Part shown: positions 15,228-24,594 of the stretch, piece by piece
Numbering within the stretch: the first letter of the stretch is position 1
Layout: each line of letters starts with the position of its first letter
Program-made: the position numbers and the translations under genes
The notes under the pieces: model-generated
Told to the model about the DNA's origin: nothing
What the model saw: only the letters and a program-made list of their open reading frames with translations
Databases searched by the model: none
DNA from: Elstera sp044372965
GTDB taxonomy: Bacteria; Pseudomonadota; Alphaproteobacteria; Elsterales; Elsteraceae
Length of the DNA stretch: 32,411 bases
NCBI RefSeq assembly: GCF_044372965.1
Contig: NZ_JBILQX010000024.1
Location: 1-32,411 of the forward strand
Reading direction: 5' to 3'

Positions 15228-16517
15228 TCAGGCTCCCTTTTCCGGGTTCAGCCGCAGTGTCGGCTCGCGGTGGGAAACAACCCCCTTGGGACGCCACACC
15301 ATGATGAGGATCATCGCTGCCCCGAACAGCAGCATGCGGCTCTGTTCGAAATCGCGCGTCACTTCCGGCAACAGCACCAGGAAGAGGGCGGCGAAGACAA
15401 CGCCGATCTGACTGCCCATCCCGCCCAAAACCACAATGGCGAGAATGGTGGCGCTTTCCATAAAGGTGAAGCTTTCAGGGTTGATGAAGCCTTGCTTAGC
15501 CGCAAAGAAGCTGCCCGCAAACCCGCCCAACATCGCGCCGATGGCAAAAGCCGTCAGCTTGGTATTGGTCGGGTTCATGCCCAAGGATTTACAAGCGATT
15601 TCATCTTCGCGCAGGGCTTCCCAAGCGCGACCGATGGGGAGTTTGCGCAACCGGTTGACCATCCAGTTCGTCATCAGCGCGAGGGCGAGAATGACGAAAT
15701 AGGTGAAGATGATCTGGTGCGTGCGCTCATATTCGAGCCCAAACAGCGTATGGAAGGCGCCTTCACGATTGCCGAAGGGGGCAATACCGAAGAAATCCAT
15801 GCGCGGGATCGAGGCGATGCCGTTCGGGCCGCCCGAGAGCGAGCCCCAGTTGAGCAGCACGACGCGGATGATTTCCCCGAACCCCAGCGTCACGATGGCG
15901 AGGTAATCGCCGCGCAAACGCAGGGTCGGCGCGCCGAGCAAAACACCGAAGGCAGCGGCAAACAGCCCTGCGAGCGGAAGGCAAACCCAGAAATCCAGGC
16001 CGAAGTTCAGCGACAGCAGCGCGTAGCTGTAGGCACCGACCGCGTAGAAGGCCACATAGCCAAGGTCGAGCAGGCCAGCGAGACCCACGACGATATTGAG
16101 GCCCCACCCGAGCATCACGTAAATCAGCACGTTGATGCCGCGATCCAACCAGGAGCGGTCGGAAAATGGCAAGAACGGCAGAGCGAGCGCAAAGCCGAGC
16201 AGCGCCCAGCGGATCACCGTGGCGATTTGCCGTTGCCGGGTCAGCGCTTCTGCCGATGGCTCCTTGTTCGCCTTCGCGGGCATAAAGGCCAGCGTGATCT
16301 TGAACAGCAACCGGCCGATGAAACCGGCCAGCACGGCATAAGCCAGCAAATCCCAGCGCCCACGCACGGCCAAGGAGCCGCCCTGGTCGTAGGTTTGCAG
16401 CCCGATCATGGGAAAGGCGAGGAAGAAGACCACGAACGCCGTCAGCGCCGCATCCTTAATCAACGCCGGGAAGTCGAGGGCGGGACGCGCCGCCATCCCC
16501 ATCGAAACCTGTGTCAT
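15228..16517 (-). CDS. livM: branched-chain amino acid ABC transporter permease LivM
   Basis: Inner-membrane permease of 429 residues with about ten hydrophobic helices. Family stretches visible include GWGLNIVVGLAGLLDLGYVAFYAVGAYSYALL, PTLRLRGDYLAIVTLGFGEIIR, GRAWEALREDEIACKSLGMNP (the cytoplasmic coupling loop) and ILAIVVLGGMGSQIG. The N-terminal extension of about 120 residues, with two extra helices before the conserved core, matches the long E. coli-type LivM. It starts 3 bases after the livH stop. A very long open frame on the opposite strand across livM and livH is a composition artefact. Confidence 0.95.
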   Translation of the reverse strand: MTQVSMGMAARPALDFPALIKDAALTAFVVFFLAFPMIGLQTYDQGGSLAVRGRWDLLAYAVLAGFIGRLLFKITLAFMPAKANKEPSAEALTRQRQIATVIRWALLGFALALPFLPFSDRSWLDRGINVLIYVMLGWGLNIVVGLAGLLDLGYVAFYAVGAYSYALLSLNFGLDFWVCLPLAGLFAAAFGVLLGAPTLRLRGDYLAIVTLGFGEIIRVVLLNWGSLSGGPNGIASIPRMDFFGIAPFGNREGAFHTLFGLEYERTHQIIFTYFVILALALMTNWMVNRLRKLPIGRAWEALREDEIACKSLGMNPTNTKLTAFAIGAMLGGFAGSFFAAKQGFINPESFTFMESATILAIVVLGGMGSQIGVVFAALFLVLLPEVTRDFEQSRMLLFGAAMILIMVWRPKGVVSHREPTLRLNPEKGA

Positions 16518-16520
16518 GGC

Positions 16521-17447
<927 letters not shown>

Positions 17448-17814
17448 ACTCAGCCGAGCCCGCTCCCGGAAATCGAGAGTGCCGCAGCGATGAAGCCCTA
17501 TGAGCGGCGGCCAACTTGCGTCGAACCAACCGCCCTGTTCAACCCGTTCCTCAGTCTACGCCCTGGCCGAATTTTTTGGTTTGGACCAGTCCCTGTGGCG
17601 AAGCCTTGAGGCTTAAAATCCCGAGTTTCCAAGGCAGGTCAAGCTGATTCTGGCAAAATCATGGCTTCAAGGGTCGGAGTTTTTGTTTCTTGTTTTTTTC
17701 GGAATAACTTAATGCCGAAATTAGAAAAAAATTACAGTTTCGGGACAATGGGTCGGGAAGGGGCGCACGCATCCGCCCGACGCCAATCACGCTGGGGCGG
17801 ACACGCAACCGTTG
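17448..17814. other. 367-bp intergenic region upstream of livH
   Basis: No convincing gene is seen. A short open frame at 17661-17843 (plus) has no good ribosome site or recognisable product. Read on minus, TTGACC (17637-17642) is a possible -35 for livH, but its -10 is poor. Runs of T and A occur at 17680-17735. The region must hold the livH promoter and any terminator of the flavoprotein gene, but I cannot place them firmly. Confidence 0.4.
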
Positions 17815-19230
17815 TTACATCCGAACGATTTTTCCCGGATTGAGGATATTGCTGGGATCGAGCGCGCGCTTCAGTTGCCGCATCACCGAAACCGCCGCCC
17901 CATGTTCGGCTTGCAGGAACGGAATTTTACCGTAGCCGATGCCATGCTCGCCGGTGCAGGTGCCGCCGCAGGCAATCGCCCGGTGAACCAGGCGTTCGTG
18001 CAGTGCTTCGGCTTCCGCCAATTCCGCCGGGTTTTCCGGGTCGATCAGATAGAGCATATGGAAATTGCCATCGCCGACATGGCCGACAAGGGTGCCCTGC
18101 AAACTGCTCTTCGCCAAATCATCCTTGGTCTCGGTGATGCAGCGGGCAAGCTCGCTGATCGGAACGCAGACGTCCGAGGTGAGCCCGCGCGCGCCGGGGC
18201 GCAGAGCGAGGGCAGCGTAATAGGCCATATGGCGGGCATTCCACAGGCGGGTTCGATCTTCCTGGGTCGTCGCCCATTGGAAACCGCCACCGCCCTGCTC
18301 CTCGGCAATAGCGCGGACCTGTTCAGCCTGTTCCTTCACGGAGGCTTCCGTTCCGTGGAACTCGAAGAATAGCGTCGGCGCGACCGGGTAATCGAGTTTC
18401 GAGTAACGGTTGATCGCGTCCATCTGCGCATCGTCGAGCAACTCGATCCGCGCCATCGGAATGCTGGATTGAATGGTTTGAATGACGGTATCGACCGCGC
18501 CCTCAAGGCTGCTGAAGGTGCAAACCGCCGCCGAAATCGCCTCCGGAATACCGTAAAGCTTCAGCGTAACCTCGGTCATAATCCCGAGCGTGCCTTCGGA
18601 ACCGACGAAAAGCCGGGTGAGATCGTAGCCCGCCGACGATTTGCGTGCCCGCCCACCGGTTTTAATCGTGCGGCCATCGGAGAGGACAACGGTAAGCCCC
18701 AGCACATTCTCGCGCATCGTGCCGTAGCGCACGGCATTGGTGCCGCTCGCGCGCGTTGCCGCCATACCGCCCAAGGAGGCATCGGCCCCCGGATCGATGG
18801 GGAAGAATAGGCCAGTATCGCGCAAATACTCGTTCAACTGCTTGCGCGTCACCCCCGCCTGCACGGTGCAATCGAGATCCTCCGGGCTGACGCGGACGAT
18901 ATTATTCATGCGCGACAGATCAATCGTAACGCCGCCTTCCAGCGCCGCCACATGGCCTTCCAGCGACGTGCCGGTGCCATAGGGGATGACGGGAATGCCA
19001 TAGGCCGCGCAAATCGTAACCGCTGCCGCCACTTCTTCGGTGGTTTCGGCGAAAATCACCGCGTCGGGGGCCATCGTCGGGTGCCAGGATTCATCCCGCC
19101 CGTGATGCTCGCGCACGGCCAGGACCGTACTCACCCGCGCATCCCCCAACAGATGCCGAAGTTCGTCCAGCGCTGCCGCCAGCGCCGACCCCGAAACGCG
19201 CGATTTTTGTGCTGCAACGAGTGTCGCCAT
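17815..19230 (-). CDS. FAD-linked oxidase, D-lactate dehydrogenase (cytochrome)/glycolate oxidase GlcD type
   Basis: Flavoprotein of about 471 residues oxidising a D-2-hydroxyacid, probably D-lactate or glycolate. The N-terminal PCMH-type FAD-binding domain carries VIPYGTGTSLEGH (81-93) and DPGADASLGGMAATRASGTNAVRYG (147-170). The C-terminal FAD-oxidase domain carries HVGDGNFHMLY (384-394), GEHGIGYGK and the closing RALDPSNILNPGKI. The ATG at 19230 has AAGGGGAGAA upstream; an in-frame ATG at 19272 lacks this. Its single-subunit form, with no GlcE or GlcF iron-sulfur partner nearby, favours a Dld-like enzyme over glycolate oxidase. It appears monocistronic and lies upstream of livH on the same strand. 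Confidence 0.9.
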   Translation of the reverse strand: MATLVAAQKSRVSGSALAAALDELRHLLGDARVSTVLAVREHHGRDESWHPTMAPDAVIFAETTEEVAAAVTICAAYGIPVIPYGTGTSLEGHVAALEGGVTIDLSRMNNIVRVSPEDLDCTVQAGVTRKQLNEYLRDTGLFFPIDPGADASLGGMAATRASGTNAVRYGTMRENVLGLTVVLSDGRTIKTGGRARKSSAGYDLTRLFVGSEGTLGIMTEVTLKLYGIPEAISAAVCTFSSLEGAVDTVIQTIQSSIPMARIELLDDAQMDAINRYSKLDYPVAPTLFFEFHGTEASVKEQAEQVRAIAEEQGGGGFQWATTQEDRTRLWNARHMAYYAALALRPGARGLTSDVCVPISELARCITETKDDLAKSSLQGTLVGHVGDGNFHMLYLIDPENPAELAEAEALHERLVHRAIACGGTCTGEHGIGYGKIPFLQAEHGAAVSVMRQLKRALDPSNILNPGKIVRM

Positions 19231-19325
19231 GACAATTCTCCCCTTTGCGATGAACGCTAGAACCGGGGCCAAAACATCACAAGCGACGATACGGAGGAGC
19301 AGCCCCGCCGTGGACGCAAAGCAGA

Positions 19326-20225
19326 TCAGAGATCGGTAAAACGCCAGTCCACCCGCGCCGCCGCAAGCTCGATAAACGCCCGAACCTTCAAGGGCAAAAA
19401 CCGGGCAGAGGGGTAGACAAATTGCACCGGTAAGGGGGGCGGCTCGAACTCTGTGAGCACCAGGCGCAACCGCCCGGCATGGATCGCGTCCCAGGCTTGG
19501 TAGGAGAGCACGCGGGTAATGCCGCCCCCCTGTTCGGCATAGGCGAGGGCCGCATCGGTGCTATTGGTACTGTAGCGCGGCTCGATGGGTAGGCGACGCT
19601 CGCTCCCCCGCTCCCAAAAGCTCCATTCGTGCGGGCCGGGCGTGAGGACAAAGCGGATGAGCCGATGCCGCGCCAGATCGTCCAACGCCGCCGGCACGCC
19701 CATCGTCTCAAGATAGGACGGCGATGCCACGCAAATGCGGCGCACGGCACCAACCCGGCGCGCAACCAAGCTCGAATCCTGCAATTCGCCAATCCGCACC
19801 GCAAGGTCGATCCCCTCATCGATCAGCGCGGCGTTGCGGTCGGAGAGCAGAAGTTCCCCCGTGACCTGCGGATAGGTGGCCAGATAGGCCGCCATCAGCG
19901 GGGCAACGTGCAAGCGCCCGAACAAGGTTGACGCCGCGACAGACAAACGCCCGGTTGGGCGCTGCAACTCCTCGCGGGCTTGGGCTTCAGCCTCCTCAAG
20001 ATCGGCCAGAACCCGCCGCGCCCGTACCAGAAAGCGCGCGCCCGCATCGGTCAGCGCTACCGCCCGCGTGGTGCGTTGAAAAAGCCGCAGGCCAAGATGC
20101 TCCTCGAGCGCCGAAACCAAGCGCGTCACAGCGGACGGCGTCAACCCAAGCTTGCGGGCCGCCGGGGCAAACCCGTGCAGATCGGCCACCGCTACAAAGA
20201 CGCTCATCGCCTGAAGCCGATCCAT
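19326..20225 (-). CDS. LysR-family transcriptional regulator
   Basis: A protein of 299 residues. The N-terminal winged helix-turn-helix is MDRLQAMSVFVAVADLHGF, then AARKLGLTPSAVTRLVSALEEHLGLRLFQRTTR and ALTDAGARF. The effector-binding domain runs from about 90 to 290. The start is taken as the ATG at 20225 because GGGGAA stands about 8 bases upstream; the ATG at 20240 would add five residues. It belongs to the DHG-type branch (VADLHGFAPAARKLG), whose members often regulate a divergent neighbour. The divergent neighbour here is the AhpD-like/PPOX pair starting at 20348, which is the probable target. The inducer is unknown. Confidence 0.93.
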   Translation of the reverse strand: MDRLQAMSVFVAVADLHGFAPAARKLGLTPSAVTRLVSALEEHLGLRLFQRTTRAVALTDAGARFLVRARRVLADLEEAEAQAREELQRPTGRLSVAASTLFGRLHVAPLMAAYLATYPQVTGELLLSDRNAALIDEGIDLAVRIGELQDSSLVARRVGAVRRICVASPSYLETMGVPAALDDLARHRLIRFVLTPGPHEWSFWERGSERRLPIEPRYSTNSTDAALAYAEQGGGITRVLSYQAWDAIHAGRLRLVLTEFEPPPLPVQFVYPSARFLPLKVRAFIELAAARVDWRFTDL

Positions 20226-20347
20226 CGTATTATTCCCCATAACGCAATAGTCTGTTGGATAACCGCCATATTATCGCAAAACACCTCAAGGTGCAGTCTC
20301 TGTTCACGGCAGCAATGCCTGCTGCCACCTTAGACCGGAGAAGCGCC
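20226..20347. promoter_or_regulatory. divergent promoter region, LysR gene versus AhpD-like operon
   Basis: The 122-bp gap between two divergent starts must hold both promoters and, by LysR custom, a T-N11-A operator. It is AT-richer around 20244-20285, but no single motif stands out clearly enough to name. Confidence 0.4.
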
Positions 20348-20893
20348 ATGTCCCGCCTGACCATTCCTGCCACGATCGACGCCGCTCCCGCCGCAAGCCA
20401 ACCCGGTTTGCACGCCGTTCAAAAGCAACTCGGCAGTGTACCGAACCTGTTCCGCTTGGTTGCCCAAAGTCCGGCCTTGCTGAACGCCTACCTCGGTTTC
20501 AGCCAGGCCCTCAGCGGGGGACTGTTGGATGGTAAAACCCGCGAGCGCATCGCCCTTGCCGTCGCCCAGGTGAACGGCTGCGACTATTGCCTCGCCGCCC
20601 ATAGCTATATTGGCGCGCATGTCGCCAAACTCGATGCCGCCGAGATTGCCGCCAACCGCCGGGGCGGCTCCACCGATGCCAAGGCCGACGCCGCCGTGCA
20701 TTTCGCGGTTGCCGTTACAGAGCAGCGTGGCCGGGTCGACTCCGCGAGCCTTGAGGCGGTGAAAGCAGCGGGTTACAGCGAAGCCGAAATTCTCGAAATC
20801 ATTGGTGCCGTGGCCCTCAATGTTCTGACGAACTCGGTGAATAACGTCGCTCAAACCGACGTCGATTTCCCCGCCGTCAGCGCCACCGCTTAA
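20348..20893 (+). CDS. AhpD-like carboxymuconolactone decarboxylase-family peroxidase
   Basis: A protein of 181 residues with the AhpD-type redox centre: Glu66 in TRERIAL, then GCDYC with Cys78 and Cys81, and His85 in LAAHS. This Glu-Cys-x-x-Cys-x3-His set is the proton-relay and disulfide centre of alkylhydroperoxidase D-like proteins, so a thiol-dependent peroxidase or disulfide reductase role is likely. The ATG at 20348 is preceded by CGGAGAAG; an earlier in-frame ATG (20255) lies in the divergent promoter region. It is first in a two-gene unit; the next gene starts 17 bases after its stop. The divergent LysR regulator probably controls it. Confidence 0.9.
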   Translation: MSRLTIPATIDAAPAASQPGLHAVQKQLGSVPNLFRLVAQSPALLNAYLGFSQALSGGLLDGKTRERIALAVAQVNGCDYCLAAHSYIGAHVAKLDAAEIAANRRGGSTDAKADAAVHFAVAVTEQRGRVDSASLEAVKAAGYSEAEILEIIGAVALNVLTNSVNNVAQTDVDFPAVSATA

Positions 20894-20910
20894 CCGGAAA
20901 GCAATGCGCC

Positions 20911-21525
20911 ATGACCCAGTCGCCCAGCAGCGATATCGCCTTTACCCCCAGGGTGAAAGCCCTGCAAACGCGGCTGGGTTCGCGCCGCGCCTATGCCCGG
21001 ATGGAGGCCCAGGGCGGCTTTCGCACCGGAATCATGCCGGATCTGGTCATGTTTCTTGCCGCTCAGCGCAGCTTCTATCTCGCGACGGTGAACGGCGAGG
21101 GGCAGCCCTATATCCAACATCGCGGCGGGCCGCCCGGCTTTTTGAAAGTCTTGGACGATCACCGCCTGGGCTTCGCCGACTATGCGGGCAACCGGCAATA
21201 TATTTCCTGGGGGAACTTGGGCGAAAACCCCAAGGTCCATCTGTTCTTCATGGACTATACCCACCGCCGTCGCATCAAACTCTGGGGCACGGCTAAGGTC
21301 ATCGAGAATGATCCGGCGCTTATCGCGGCCTTACAGTCCCCCGAGGCCGACGGCCAGCCCGAGCGCGCTTTTGTCATTAAGGTCGCGGCCTGGGATATCA
21401 ACTGTCCGCAGCATATTCCGCAACGGTTCGAGGCGGCGGATGTGGCGCAAGCCCTCACCCTCCGCGACCAGCGCATCGCAGCCCTGGAAGCGGAGGTCGA
21501 GGCCTTGAAAGCGGCGCGGGTTTAG
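20911..21525 (+). CDS. pyridoxamine 5'-phosphate oxidase-like FMN-binding protein
   Basis: A protein of 204 residues with a PNPOx-like split-barrel flavin-binding fold. FLAAQRSFYLATVNGEGQPYIQHRGGPPGFLKVLD is the core FMN-binding part, followed by LGFADYAGNRQYISWGNLGENPKVHLFFMDY and RRIKLWGTAKV. The C-terminal 30 residues form a heptad-like helix (ALTLRDQRIAALEAEVEALKA). It belongs to the general PPOX class of flavin reductase/oxidase proteins, not to the true vitamin B6 enzyme PdxH. It is cotranscribed with the AhpD-like gene. Its stop overlaps by a few bases the stop of the convergent YfcG-like gene. Confidence 0.88.
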   Translation: MTQSPSSDIAFTPRVKALQTRLGSRRAYARMEAQGGFRTGIMPDLVMFLAAQRSFYLATVNGEGQPYIQHRGGPPGFLKVLDDHRLGFADYAGNRQYISWGNLGENPKVHLFFMDYTHRRRIKLWGTAKVIENDPALIAALQSPEADGQPERAFVIKVAAWDINCPQHIPQRFEAADVAQALTLRDQRIAALEAEVEALKAARV

Positions 21526-22208
21526 CGCGCGGTCTGGCCGAACAGAATCTTCTTCTGCTCGTCGGTCATCGGCGCGGGCGGGTTGATCGCCTTGCCCTTT
21601 TCATAAGCGGTCACGGTCGCCGGACGCGCTTCAATCGCCGTGAACCAGCGCTTCAGATTGGGAAAATCATCGAGGTTCTGGCCCTGGCGCTCGTAGGGCA
21701 CGATCCAGGGGTAGGCGGCCATATCGGCAATCGAATAGTCGCCAACGATAAAGTCGCGGCCTTCCAGGCGCTTGTTGAGCACGCCGTAGAGCCGGTTGGT
21801 TTCCTTCACGTAGCGGTCGATGGCGTAGGGATTCTTTTCCGGCGCATATTGGCTGAAGTGGTGATTTTGGCCTGCCATCGGCCCGAGGCCGCCCATTTGC
21901 CAGAACAGCCATTCGGTAACGGCGACGCGCCCACGCAGGTCTTTGGGCAGGAACTTCCCGGTCTTCTCGGCGAGATAGAGCAGAATCGCGCCCGATTCGA
22001 ACACCGAAACCGGCGCACCGCCATCCGCCGGGGCGTGGTCGACAATCACCGGCATGCGGTTATTCGGGCCGATCTTCAGAAATTCCGGGTCGAACTGATC
22101 GCCCTTGCCGATATTGATCGGCTTAATCTGGTACTCAAGCCCGGCTTCTTCGAGAAACAGAGTGATTTTATGGCCGTTCGGCGTGGGCCAATAATAGAGA
22201 TCGATCAT
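21522..22208 (-). CDS. yfcG: Nu-class glutathione transferase / disulfide-bond oxidoreductase YfcG-like
   Basis: A protein of 228 residues. The N-terminal thioredoxin-like domain opens YYWPTPNGHKITLFLEEAGL. The TPN motif (Thr9, Asn11) is the active-site signature of YfcG/YghU-type enzymes, which use glutathione or its disulfide without a catalytic Cys. GPNNRMPVIVD and ESGAILLYLAEKTG bind glutathione, and the all-helical C-terminal domain includes DYSIADMAAYPWI. It resembles E. coli YfcG closely at the N-terminus. It is monocistronic and convergent with the AhpD-like/PPOX pair, with the stop codons overlapping at 21522-21525. Context suggests a thiol-redox neighbourhood. Confidence 0.9.
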   Translation of the reverse strand: MIDLYYWPTPNGHKITLFLEEAGLEYQIKPINIGKGDQFDPEFLKIGPNNRMPVIVDHAPADGGAPVSVFESGAILLYLAEKTGKFLPKDLRGRVAVTEWLFWQMGGLGPMAGQNHHFSQYAPEKNPYAIDRYVKETNRLYGVLNKRLEGRDFIVGDYSIADMAAYPWIVPYERQGQNLDDFPNLKRWFTAIEARPATVTAYEKGKAINPPAPMTDEQKKILFGQTAR

Positions 22209-22293
22209 CGCGAAGCACGCCCCTAAAGAGTTCGGTTAACACCGTTCCAAAGGTGGCGTGCGCCGGGATGAAACACAAGGGGTTGCAGCGGAT

Positions 22294-22884
22294 TTAGGCG
22301 CCTTGCTCCGCCGGTTGCGGCGGTGCAGCGGGGCGCAGGATCCGGGGCCAAAATTCTAGCCCGCCCGAGACCGCGTCCGCCGTATCCTGCACCGCTTCGA
22401 GCCAGTAGGACAGCGGGGTTGCCGCCGTTAGATCGAGATCGGCTTCGACCGTGCCATCTTCCTGATGCATTACGCCCATGAGGCGCTTGGCGATCCGGCG
22501 CATCGGCAGGTTTTCGGGCAGGCAGAGCATAGTGAGGCGTTGCGCGCCGCGATTGCGCGCAATCGTTACCGCCCGCGCCGCAAGCTCGCGCCCCAGGCCA
22601 GCCCGTTGAAACTCCGGCTCGATGGAAATCGCGAGTTCGGCCCGCGCTTCGGGTGAGGGCAAGGGCGTGTCGAAGGCAAGTTCGACAAAACCGCGCAAGG
22701 TTGCCGCGTCAAAGACGCCGACCGCCACCGTGCGCGTCCAATCAAGCCCGGCATAGCGCTTTTCGATCCACTCGGAACTGACCGTGCTGTGAAAGCGCAA
22801 GCGCCGATCCGACGCGGGCAAACGACACAAATGCGCCGCCATGGCCGAGGCATCGGTTGGTCCGAGTTTGCGGAAATGACCCAT
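22294..22884 (-). CDS. GNAT-family N-acetyltransferase
   Basis: A protein of 196 residues. Residues 1-150 match the GNAT fold, with the acetyl-CoA pyrophosphate-binding loop QRAGLG (93-98) after the strand AELAISIEPEF and before the helix RELAARAVTIARNRGAQ. The C-terminal 40 residues are less conserved and proline-rich. The start is the ATG at 22884, which has a strong GAGGAGGG site 4-11 bases upstream; in-frame sequence further up is not coding. The substrate is unknown. Related proteins occur as regulatory domains of acyl-CoA synthetases, but here the domain stands alone. Confidence 0.88.
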   Translation of the reverse strand: MGHFRKLGPTDASAMAAHLCRLPASDRRLRFHSTVSSEWIEKRYAGLDWTRTVAVGVFDAATLRGFVELAFDTPLPSPEARAELAISIEPEFQRAGLGRELAARAVTIARNRGAQRLTMLCLPENLPMRRIAKRLMGVMHQEDGTVEADLDLTAATPLSYWLEAVQDTADAVSGGLEFWPRILRPAAPPQPAEQGA

Positions 22885-23181
22885 ATTACCCTCCTCGCCC
22901 TGCCCCGAAAGGCAGGATTGCATAGGTCCGGTTACGGATCGTTTTCTCCCAAGGCTCTTTTCTTGCAATGCCGTAAGAACGGCCAAAAAAGAGCCAAAAT
23001 CTCAGACTTTCCTGAGAAAGCGCGATATTGCAGCGCAGCATTTTTGCTGACTACATAGGTAACGTCGCCTGACGTTTTCGTCAAGAGGTTGGGAGCGCGG
23101 AGAGGGTGACGAAGATGTTTCCGGGCGCTAAGGTGCGTTGCAAAAAGTGCAGGTGGTAGCGCCGCAGAAAGGACGCACTCG
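22885..23181. other. divergent intergenic region with short overlapping palindromes
   Basis: It separates the GNAT gene (minus) from the DjlA-like gene (plus). It contains TCTCAG/CTGAGA arms (23000-23017), ACGTC/GACGT arms (23062-23075) and TGACG/CGTCA arms (23070-23083); the last two overlap. None has a T-tract. They may be regulator sites for one of the two genes. Confidence 0.4.
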
Positions 23182-23925
23182 ATGGATGTGATGACGGTCA
23201 GCGCGCTGCTCGCGGGGGTCGGCTGGCTTTTGGGCGGCCCCTTGGGCGACCTCATTCGCGATTACGTCGGCGATGCCTATCAAACGCTCACCGCCGAAAA
23301 ACCCCTGCCGCCGCCCGATCAAGCGGTGAAATCCATCGCCTTCACCATTGGCGTTATCGCCCTTTCGGCGAAAATGGCCAAGGCCGACGGCGCGGTGACG
23401 GACCCAGAAATCTCGGCGTTTCGGAAAATCTTCACGGTATCGCCGGAGGAGGCGGAAAACGCCCGCCGGGTCTTCGATCTCGCCCGCCGCGATACTGCGG
23501 GCTTTGAAACCTACGCCCGCCAAATTGCCGCGCTGTTCGTGCCGGGCTCGCCAGTGTTGGAAGAGCTTTTGGGCAGCCTTGCCGCCATCGCCCGCGCCGA
23601 CCATGAGATTCACCCGGCGGAAATCGCCTATCTTCAGCAGGTTGCGGCGATTTTCGGTTTCGAAGGAACCGCGTTCCGGGGGGTGCTTCAGCGCCATCTG
23701 GGGCTTGCCGCGAGTTTAGAGGATCCCTATGGGGTTTTGGAGCTGCCCGCGAGCGCGTCTGATGCCGACCTCAAAGCCGCTTATCTGCGCCTCGTCAAGG
23801 AACATCACCCGGATCGGCTGATTGCCGAAGGGCTGCCGACGGAGGCCATCGGCCTTGCGACCGAAACGCTGGCATCAATCAATACCGCCTGGGATAAAAT
23901 CAAACGGGAGCGGGGAATTTCGTAA
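23182..23925 (+). CDS. djlA: DjlA-like co-chaperone (TerB domain plus C-terminal J domain)
   Basis: A protein of 247 residues. A hydrophobic glycine-rich N-terminus (about 5-25) may anchor it to the membrane. The central TerB/DjlA-like helical domain (about 45-170) carries two related acidic stretches (KMAKADGAVTDPEI and AIARADHEIHPAEI). The J domain (181-247) has the HPD tripeptide at 209-211 that stimulates DnaK ATPase. This order is that of DjlA, a membrane-associated DnaJ-type partner of DnaK. AAAGGA lies upstream of the ATG at 23182. The 3' end lies inside the hairpin shared with the convergent ppa gene. Confidence 0.9.
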   Translation: MDVMTVSALLAGVGWLLGGPLGDLIRDYVGDAYQTLTAEKPLPPPDQAVKSIAFTIGVIALSAKMAKADGAVTDPEISAFRKIFTVSPEEAENARRVFDLARRDTAGFETYARQIAALFVPGSPVLEELLGSLAAIARADHEIHPAEIAYLQQVAAIFGFEGTAFRGVLQRHLGLAASLEDPYGVLELPASASDADLKAAYLRLVKEHHPDRLIAEGLPTEAIGLATETLASINTAWDKIKRERGIS

Positions 23926-23938
23926 TCCCCCGCTCCCG
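23905..23938. terminator. hairpin between djlA and ppa (convergent)
   Basis: Arms CGGGAGCGGGG and CCCCGCTCCCG around a 10-12-base loop, overlapping the last codons of djlA. On the minus strand it is followed by TTTGATTTT, so it probably terminates ppa; on plus no T run follows. Confidence 0.7.
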
Positions 23939-23948
23939 CGTTACGCCC

Positions 23949-24479
23949 TTACTTCTTCTTCGCGGTCTCGATTCCGGCAAGGATCAGTTCCTTAGCCTTT
24001 TCCGGGCCTTCCCAGCCCAGCACCTTCACCCACTTGCCCTTTTCAAGGTCCTTATAGTGCGTGAAGAAATGCGAGATCTGGTCGATCAGGATTTCCGGCA
24101 GGTCGGTATAGGCTTCGACATCCTTATAGGCGGGCCAAAGCTTGGTCGCCGGAACCGCAAGGATTTTTTCATCCACACCACTTTCGTCTTCCATCAGCAG
24201 CACGCCAACGGGACGGGCGCGGATGACGCAGCCGGGCACCACCGCATGATCCGTGACGACCATGATATCCACGGGATCGCCGTCGCCGCTCAGCGTATGC
24301 GGGATGAAGCCGTAGTTCACCGGGTACACCATCGAGGTATGCACGAAGCGATCGACGAACAGCGCGCCGCTGTCCTTATCGATCTCATATTTCACCGGCG
24401 GCAGGCCGCGCGGATTTTCGATAATGACGTGCACATCGTCGGGCGGGTTCGGGCCGATGCTGATTTTCGACAGGTCCAT
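23949..24479 (-). CDS. ppa: inorganic pyrophosphatase (family I)
   Basis: Hydrolyses pyrophosphate to two phosphates in the cytosol, pulling biosynthetic reactions forward. About 176 residues, the usual length for a bacterial family I enzyme. It shows KYEIDKDSGALFVDRFVHTSM, YPVNYGFIPHTL (52-63) and the metal-binding signature DGDPVD (66-71), then PAYKDVEAY and HFFTHYKDLEKGKWVKV. The start is the ATG at 24479 (MDLSKI); an ATG three codons upstream (24488) is also possible, while the longer upstream frame lacks a family match. It is divergent from the DUF1232 gene. Confidence 0.96.
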   Translation of the reverse strand: MDLSKISIGPNPPDDVHVIIENPRGLPPVKYEIDKDSGALFVDRFVHTSMVYPVNYGFIPHTLSGDGDPVDIMVVTDHAVVPGCVIRARPVGVLLMEDESGVDEKILAVPATKLWPAYKDVEAYTDLPEILIDQISHFFTHYKDLEKGKWVKVLGWEGPEKAKELILAGIETAKKK

Positions 24480-24594
24480 CTTTTCCATCCAGGCCAAAAA
24501 AAGGAATTTGCGGATGAGGCAATAGCAGGCGCTTGTGTTCCAAGGCAAGAGAGCTTACCTGCGACCAATGACGCGCGCGTTGGGAGAGGCAGAG

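Noticed and set aside
17661..17843. A 60-codon open frame in the livH upstream gap
   Set aside because: No good ribosome site, no recognisable product, and it runs into the 3' end of the flavoprotein gene on the other strand.
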